Assembly: GCA_934667465.1 (NCBI GenBank)
Contig: CAKUMG010000113.1
Span: forward strand, 1-10,729
DNA length: 10,729 nucleotides
Direction of reading: 5' to 3'
Source of the DNA: an uncultured Actinoplanes sp.
GTDB lineage: Bacteria > Actinomycetota > Actinomycetes > Mycobacteriales > Micromonosporaceae
In this document: one piece after another, positions 6,455-10,729 of the stretch
Layout: each line of letters begins with the position of its first letter
Position numbering within the stretch: position 1 is the stretch's first letter
The notes under the pieces: model-generated
Databases searched by the model: none
Told to the model about the DNA's origin: nothing
The model's input: only the letters and a program-made list of their open reading frames with translations
Position numbers and translations under genes: made by a program

Positions 6455-9025
6455 GTGGATCCCACGGGGCGTACCGGTCAGGCCGCGGCCCTGCACCGCC
6501 AGGCGCAGGCGACCGTTGCCGCGGCGGGGGCCGCGTTGGAGGGTCAGGCCGCGCCGGCCGCGGATCCGGTGGAGCAGCAGCGGCTGGCCGAGCAGTTGCG
6601 GGCCGCGGCGGCGGAGTTGGCGCCCGGGTGGCTGGGGTCGCCGCTGGATGCGTTGTCGGAGATGGCGCCGCTGGGTGGTGAGCTTCCGCCGCGGTTCGTG
6701 CGGCTGGGGGTGGCGCAGCCGCTCGACGATGTGCGGTTCCCGGTGGTGGTGCCGTTGCTGGGGCACGGCCATCTGACTGTGGACGCCGATGGGCGGGATG
6801 CCCGGGTTGCCGGGTTGTTGCGATGCTTGCTGCTGCGCCTGCTCGCCGCGTCGCCGCCCGGGTCGCTGCTGGTGCGTGCCGTCGACGGCGCCGGCGGGGG
6901 GATGGTGTTCGCGCCGTTCGAGGGGCTCGCCGATGCGGGGCTGATGGCGCCGCCTGCCACCGACCGGCAGGGGTTGCGCGAAGTGCTGGCCGAGGCCGAG
7001 CGCTGGTTGCGGCCGGCCCGGGGCGCGCGGGGCCGGCGGGACAGGATGCTGGTGCTGGTCATCGCGAGCCTGCCCGAGTTGACCGAGGGCGCCGATCTCG
7101 TACGCATCGCCGCGCTCGCCCAGCAGGGACCGGACTCGGGTCTGCACCTCATCGTCGCGGGCTGGCCGCCGCCGCCGCTGACCGCGGAGACGACCCAGCC
7201 GCCGCTGCCCCGGACGACGCAGGTCGCGCTCCGGAACCCGTACGCCGTCGTCGGTGACCCTCCCGGTGGGACGTTCGGCTCCCTCCCGGAGGCGACGTGG
7301 CTGAACGCCCCGGTGTTCCTCGACGAGGATCCGCCCCCGCATCTGGTGGACGCCGTCTGCCGGGAGCTGGCCGCCCACTCGGCGGCCGCCTCGCAGGCCA
7401 CGCTCGCCGATCTGCTGCCCGATCCGGCGGAGGAGCCGTGGAGCAGCGACGCCGCCGACGACCTCGGTGCCACGGTCGGCTTCGACGGGGACACCCCGGT
7501 CACGCTTCGCTTCAACGACCTGACTCCACACTGGATGGTCGGCGGCCGGTCGGGCGCGGGCAAGACCGCCTTCCTGATCAACGTCCTCTACGGGCTGGGC
7601 TCGCGCTACAGCCCCGATGAGCTCAGCCTCTATCTGCTCGACTTCAAGGAAGGCATCTCGTTCGCCGAGTTCGTGCCGACCGCCCGGGACAGGACGTGGC
7701 TGCCGCACGCGCGGGCCGTGGGCGTCGAGTCCGACCGGGAGTACGGCCTGGCGGTCCTGCGCGAGCTCGACGAGGAGATGAGCCGCCGCGCCGTGGCCTA
7801 CAAGCGCGCCGGCGTGACCCGGTTCGCGGATCTGAGAGCGGGTCAAGACGCTGAGAGGGGCAAGCCCCTGCCCCGCGTGCTCTGCGTCATCGACGAGTTC
7901 CAGGTGCTGCTGGCGGGCAACGACGCGATGGCCACCGAGGCCGTGCAGCTGCTGGAGTCGCTGGCGCGCAAGGGCCGCTCGTACGGCATCCATCTGGTCC
8001 TCGCCAGTCAGACGGTCCTGGGCGTCGAGGCGCTGTATGCCAAGCGCGACTCGATCTTCGGGCAGTTCCCCGTCCGCATCGCCCTTCCCGGCGGTGGCGA
8101 CGTGCTGGAGCCCACCAACGACGCCGCGGCGGGTATCCCCCTGGGCTCCGCGGTGGTCAACACGGCCGGCGGGCTCGGCGGCCCGCGCGGCGCCACCCGG
8201 GGCCACGAGCGTGTCGTCCGGTTCCCGGACCCGCACGCCGACCGCGCGGCGCTCAGCGACCTGCGGCACCGGCTGTGGGGTGCCCGCGACCCCGAGGCGG
8301 TCCCGCCCCGGATCTTCGCCGGCTACGCCCACCAGCATCTTGCCGACGATCCCACCTACCGCGCGGCGCTGGCGGGCCGGGTGGGCCGTCCCGCGGCGCT
8401 GGTCGGGCGCATCATCGACGTGGCGATGTCCACGGCGGCGTTCCCGCTCGACGCGTCCCCGGGCAGGCATCTGGCGGTGTTCGGCTCCCAGCCGGCCGGC
8501 GCCGAGCTGCTGGCCGCGGCGGCGCGCGGCGTGGCGGCGTGCCATCCGCCGCGGACCGCGCGGTTCGTGCTGTCGTCGCTGGTGGCCGACGGTGACGAGC
8601 TGGTCAAGGCGCTGGCCGAGGAGATCGGGCACCGGCAGGAGGTGGTCGTGGTGGAGGCCGGCGCACTCGCCGCCGAGCTCGATCCCGAGCAGCCCGGCTA
8701 CCGCGTGGTCTTCGGCATGGACGCCGCGGCACCGGGCGCCCTGCCGAAACTGCGTCAGCTGCTGCGTGAGGGGCCGGGGCGCGGCGCGCATCTGCTCTCC
8801 TGGTGGCGGGGCCTGCGCCGGTTCTCGGAGGAGACGGGCGGCAGCACCGGGCGCGAGGACGTCGCCGGGCTGGTCTTCCTCAACGTCCCGGGGCAGGACG
8901 TGGCGATGATGCTGGGCCGGGCCGTCGACTGGCAGCCCCGGCAGAACCGGGCGCTCTTCCACGACCGCCATGCCGACCGCACCGTGACGATCGTGCCGTT
9001 CGTCGAACCCGAGGCTGACCGATGA
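6455..9025 (+). CDS. FtsK/SpoIIIE-type ATPase with three tandem RecA-like segments, one active
   Basis: This 856-residue protein belongs to the FtsK/SpoIIIE/EccC translocase group, which moves DNA or proteins through membrane pores. Residues 1-55 are helical and Ala/Gln-rich; no membrane helix is present. Segment 1 (about 95-290) resembles an FtsK fold but has ADGRDARVAG in place of a Walker A loop and MLVLVIASLPEL where Walker B would be. Segment 2 (about 335-600) is intact: Walker A GGRSGAGKT at 363-371, YLLDFKEGISF at 393-403, Walker B VLCVIDEF at 475-482, ARKGRSYGIHLVLASQT at 504-520 and the family's nucleotide-contact region RIALPGGGDV at 541-550. Segment 3 (about 660-850) again looks RecA-like (HLAVFGSQPAGAEL) without catalytic residues. 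Three tandem modules recall EccC of type VII secretion. The stop overlaps the next gene in an ATGA, implying coupled translation. The first ~200 codons favour G-ending codons much more than the rest. Confidence 0.9.
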   Translation: MDPTGRTGQAAALHRQAQATVAAAGAALEGQAAPAADPVEQQRLAEQLRAAAAELAPGWLGSPLDALSEMAPLGGELPPRFVRLGVAQPLDDVRFPVVVPLLGHGHLTVDADGRDARVAGLLRCLLLRLLAASPPGSLLVRAVDGAGGGMVFAPFEGLADAGLMAPPATDRQGLREVLAEAERWLRPARGARGRRDRMLVLVIASLPELTEGADLVRIAALAQQGPDSGLHLIVAGWPPPPLTAETTQPPLPRTTQVALRNPYAVVGDPPGGTFGSLPEATWLNAPVFLDEDPPPHLVDAVCRELAAHSAAASQATLADLLPDPAEEPWSSDAADDLGATVGFDGDTPVTLRFNDLTPHWMVGGRSGAGKTAFLINVLYGLGSRYSPDELSLYLLDFKEGISFAEFVPTARDRTWLPHARAVGVESDREYGLAVLRELDEEMSRRAVAYKRAGVTRFADLRAGQDAERGKPLPRVLCVIDEFQVLLAGNDAMATEAVQLLESLARKGRSYGIHLVLASQTVLGVEALYAKRDSIFGQFPVRIALPGGGDVLEPTNDAAAGIPLGSAVVNTAGGLGGPRGATRGHERVVRFPDPHADRAALSDLRHRLWGARDPEAVPPRIFAGYAHQHLADDPTYRAALAGRVGRPAALVGRIIDVAMSTAAFPLDASPGRHLAVFGSQPAGAELLAAAARGVAACHPPRTARFVLSSLVADGDELVKALAEEIGHRQEVVVVEAGALAAELDPEQPGYRVVFGMDAAAPGALPKLRQLLREGPGRGAHLLSWWRGLRRFSEETGGSTGREDVAGLVFLNVPGQDVAMMLGRAVDWQPRQNRALFHDRHADRTVTIVPFVEPEADR

Positions 9026-9666
9026 CCGACCAATCCGGGCCCTGGGCGGAATACCTGGCCGCGGCGCAACGCCTCGACGCCGTCCGCCGGGCGGCCTCCG
9101 CCGCCGCGGGCGAGCAGGCGGCCACCGTCCAGGCCGCGCACCAGGAGTTGGCCTCGGTGCAGGCCCGGCTGGCGCCGCAACGGGCCCGCCTGGTGCAGGA
9201 CCTGCGGGTGCCGGAGCAGGAGCTGATCCCGCTGCCCGCCGAGCAGGCCTTCGCCGCCCAGGCGGTCGCCGGCGGACCGGCTGCCATCCTCGGGGCACTG
9301 CGGCAGGCGTACGCGGCAGCGGACGCCGCGGATGCCGGAATGCTCGGCCCCGGTCCCACGGGTCCGTTCCGCCCGTGGGCCCGCAACCTGCTGATCTACG
9401 GCCCGTTCGCGGCGGCGGTGCTCATCGTGCAAATCGTGCTCTACCTCGTGGCGCCGTCCGGCTCGCTGCCCACCTACACGCTGCTCTGCGGGCTCACCAT
9501 GCCGGTCCTCGCGTTCGGCCTGGGCTGGCTCACCATCGGGTTCGTCTACGGCGGCGGTGGCGGCGACGCCAAGGTGGACCGCACCCCGCTGGTCGGCGCG
9601 ATCGCCTGCGGGACCCCCGTACTTCTGACCTGCATGGGTGTCGGCCTCCTGGCCTTCATCCGCTGA
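9022..9666 (+). CDS. Coiled-coil protein with three membrane helices, partner of the FtsK-like ATPase
   Basis: I do not recognise a named family. The 214-residue protein starts with a long Ala/Gln/Arg-rich helical region (about 8-62) that is likely to form a coiled coil in the cytoplasm. A second helical stretch (74-106) follows, then a Gly/Pro turn, then three hydrophobic helices at about 122-143, 151-175 and 189-212. A flexible GGGGGDAK loop separates the last two. With three passes, the N- and C-termini lie on opposite sides of the membrane. The ATG overlaps the ATPase stop by four bases. Because the ATPase has no membrane helix, this protein is a natural candidate for its membrane anchor or pore; that is inference from context. 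No enzymatic motif is visible. Confidence 0.8.
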   Translation: MTDQSGPWAEYLAAAQRLDAVRRAASAAAGEQAATVQAAHQELASVQARLAPQRARLVQDLRVPEQELIPLPAEQAFAAQAVAGGPAAILGALRQAYAAADAADAGMLGPGPTGPFRPWARNLLIYGPFAAAVLIVQIVLYLVAPSGSLPTYTLLCGLTMPVLAFGLGWLTIGFVYGGGGGDAKVDRTPLVGAIACGTPVLLTCMGVGLLAFIR

Positions 9667-9683
9667 TCGCCGACACCCGAGAC

Positions 9684-9690
9684 GAGGAGG
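9684..9690 (+). promoter_or_regulatory. Strong ribosome binding site for the small helical protein
   Basis: GAGGAGG lies nine bases before the ATG at 9700. It is the best ribosome binding site of the cassette, which fits a small product needed in more copies than the ATPase. Confidence 0.6.
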
Positions 9691-9699
9691 GACCCCCGA

Positions 9700-9960
9700 A
9701 TGGCCAGTGTCGAAGAGGTCAAGGCGAACGTCGCGGCATCCGTCGACGGCACCCAGCGCGCCATGACCGGCATCCAGCAGGTGAGCGAGCAGCTCGACGA
9801 CGCCCTCGTCCGGCTCCGCATCACCGCGGTCGGCTCCCTGCACCCCTCGGTCGCGGCGGCGATCGTCCATCTGGAGCAGGCTCGCACGCGCCTGGACGAG
9901 GCCGCCACTCTGGCCCGCGCCGCCATCGACAGCGCCGACACCTACCGGATGATCGTCTGA
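9700..9960 (+). CDS. 86-residue helical-hairpin protein, WXG100-sized but without WXG
   Basis: The sequence reads as two long amphipathic helices (about 3-46 and 52-80) joined by a short turn at VGSLHP. Size and layout match ESX/WXG100 secreted proteins, which are helical hairpins exported by EccC-type ATPases. The WXG signature is absent (there is no Trp at all), and the C-terminus (ADTYRMIV) lacks the YxxxD/E export signal. It is thus not a canonical WXG100 member. It could be a divergent substrate, an adaptor or a structural subunit that oligomerises. It has no signal peptide, no Cys and no membrane helix. It lies 33 bases after the membrane-protein gene and ends one base before the convergent RidA-like gene. 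A recognised domain-of-unknown-function family is likely, but I cannot name it with confidence. Confidence 0.75.
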   Translation: MASVEEVKANVAASVDGTQRAMTGIQQVSEQLDDALVRLRITAVGSLHPSVAAAIVHLEQARTRLDEAATLARAAIDSADTYRMIV

Positions 9961-9961
9961 C

Positions 9962-10366
9962 CTATGGCAGTGCCGCGGTGAGGTCCACCTCGACGAGCTG
10001 CCCGGCATAGCCGAGCACCGTCACGCCGAGCAGCGTGCTGGCCGTGGTGAAGGCGGGGCCGAGGTCGGATCCCTGCAGGCGCCGCCACACGTCGACCAGG
10101 TCGTCGCTGGAGGTGCTGGCGACGTAGACGATCGAGCGGACCACGTCGGCGGGGGTGGCTCCGGCGGCCGCGAGCGCGGCGAGGCAGTTCACGATGACCT
10201 GGTCGGTCTGGGCCGCGTAGTCGCCGGGCTGCCCGACGACTTTGTTGTCCAGGTCGATCGGGCACTGGCCGGCGAGGTGGGCCAGCCGCCCCTCCGACGA
10301 GATGGTCACGTGGCTGTAGCCGTCCGGCTGGTGCAGGGTCGGCGGGTTGAACCTCGAGACGCGCAT
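9962..10366 (-). CDS. RidA/YjgF/UK114-family protein lacking the catalytic Arg
   Basis: This 134-residue protein has the length and motifs of the RidA superfamily: LAGQCPID (31-38), GDYAAQTDQVIVN (48-60), LAALAAAGATPADVV (62-76) and the end region LVEVDLTA. RidA enzymes hydrolyse reactive enamine/imine intermediates and act as cytosolic trimers. The Arg that binds the substrate carboxylate (Arg105 in E. coli RidA, in the sequence PARS) is replaced: here the stretch is PAFTT, with Phe106. The acidic residue further on is kept as Glu126. It therefore belongs to one of the non-RidA subgroups, and deaminase activity cannot be assumed. The ATG at 10366 has AGGTGA (10371-10376) four bases upstream, overlapping the folE stop. 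The gene is four bases downstream of folE, so the two form an operon. Confidence 0.9.
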   Translation of the reverse strand: MRVSRFNPPTLHQPDGYSHVTISSEGRLAHLAGQCPIDLDNKVVGQPGDYAAQTDQVIVNCLAALAAAGATPADVVRSIVYVASTSSDDLVDVWRRLQGSDLGPAFTTASTLLGVTVLGYAGQLVEVDLTAALP

Positions 10367-10370
10367 GTCG

Positions 10371-10729
10371 TCACCTCGCGTTGATCAGGGCCATGGCTTC
10401 GGCTCGGACCTTTCCGTCGCGCTGGAACGCGCCACGGACGGCGGAGGTGACGGTACGGGCTCCGACCTTGCGGATGCCACGCATTTCCATGCACAGGTGC
10501 TCGCACTCGAGCACGACTATGACGCCGCGCGGATCGAGCCGGTCCATGAGCAGGTCGGCGATCTGCGAGGTGAGCCGCTCCTGCACCTGCGGGCGACGGG
10601 CGAACACCTCGACGAGCCGGGCCAGCTTGGACAGGCCGGTGATGCGACCGTCCACGCCCGGGATGTAGCCGATGTGGGCGACGCCCTTGAACGGCAGCAG
10701 GTGGTGCTCGCAGAGGCTCATCACCTCGA
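10371..10729 (-). CDS. folE: GTP cyclohydrolase I (FolE), N-terminus cut by the window end
   Basis: FolE converts GTP to 7,8-dihydroneopterin triphosphate, the first step to tetrahydrofolate (and, in some genomes, to 7-deazaguanines). About 118 C-terminal residues are present. The zinc and catalytic signature [10 protein letters not shown] lies near the cut end: Cys and the second His bind zinc, and the first His is catalytic. The third zinc ligand is the Cys in [11 protein letters not shown]. Other family landmarks are [29 protein letters not shown] and [13 protein letters not shown]. The reading frame is open to the last complete codon, so roughly 85-110 N-terminal residues lie outside. The GTG and ATG near 10720-10724 are internal codons, not starts. 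All visible active-site residues are intact. It is followed after four bases by the RidA-like gene. Confidence 0.95.
   Translation of the reverse strand, partial: EVMSLCEHHLLPFKGVAHIGYIPGVDGRITGLSKLARLVEVFARRPQVQERLTSQIADLLMDRLDPRGVIVVLECEHLCMEMRGIRKVGARTVTSAVRGAFQRDGKVRAEAMALINAR

Noticed and set aside
6455..9025. Chromosomal FtsK or conjugative TraB
   Set aside because: There is no membrane segment and no C-terminal gamma/DNA-recognition domain, and the three-module layout fits neither protein.
6269..9298. Very long minus-strand open frame opposite the FtsK-like gene
   Set aside because: High G+C leaves antisense frames open. The product is low-complexity Arg/Gly/His/Pro with no domain, while the plus strand has clear ATPase motifs.
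9700..9960. Canonical EsxA/WXG100 protein
   Set aside because: There is no Trp, no WXG turn and no C-terminal export motif; only size and helical pattern agree.

Overview
The window looks like a high-G+C actinomycete contig, most likely from Micromonosporaceae or a relative. I infer this from the codon use, the GTG starts, the Ala/Pro-rich proteins and the style of the gene families; no search was run. The first ~220 bases do not fit that origin. They encode the end of a MutY adenine glycosylase of Firmicutes (clostridial) type, with codons such as AAA, ACA, AGG and TAT. They run in frame, without any spacer, into the C-terminal part of an actinomycete VirB4-like ATPase. The simplest reading is a chimeric contig end.

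Layout. (1) 1-220: MutY fragment. (2) 221-5569, + strand: a type IV secretion (conjugation) module in one tight operon. It holds the VirB4-like ATPase (C-terminal part only), a VirB6/TrbL-like polytopic membrane protein, a VirB8/TcpC-like bitopic protein, a membrane-anchored two-domain cell-wall hydrolase (lytic transglycosylase plus M23 peptidase), and a protein of unknown function built from two copies of a ~65-residue domain. (3) 5570-6268, - strand: a Pro-rich, single-pass membrane protein with an NTF2-like outer domain. It ends exactly against the conjugation operon, and its 3' part is unusually A+T-rich. (4) 6269-6454: a divergent intergenic region with a good promoter, a perfect 7-bp inverted repeat and a possible leaderless start on the other side. 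(5) 6455-9960, + strand: a three-gene cassette of an FtsK/SpoIIIE-type ATPase with three tandem RecA-like segments (only the middle one has intact Walker motifs), a coiled-coil protein with three membrane helices, and an 86-residue helical protein about the size of a WXG100 substrate. (6) 9962-10729, - strand: a two-gene operon of folE (GTP cyclohydrolase I, cut by the window end) and a RidA/YjgF-family protein that lacks the usual catalytic Arg.

How they work together. The VirB4/VirB6/VirB8-like proteins would form the energised inner-membrane part of a Gram-positive conjugation machine, and the hydrolase would open the peptidoglycan for it. No relaxase, coupling protein, integrase or att site lies in the window, so the element is seen only in part. 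The FtsK-like cassette is the best candidate for a poorly described system. A soluble translocase-type ATPase, a separate membrane anchor and a small helical protein made together resemble a stripped-down type VII-like (EccC/EsxA-like) arrangement. That is an inference from architecture, not from recognised signature motifs. No RNA genes, CRISPR arrays or insertion sequences were seen.
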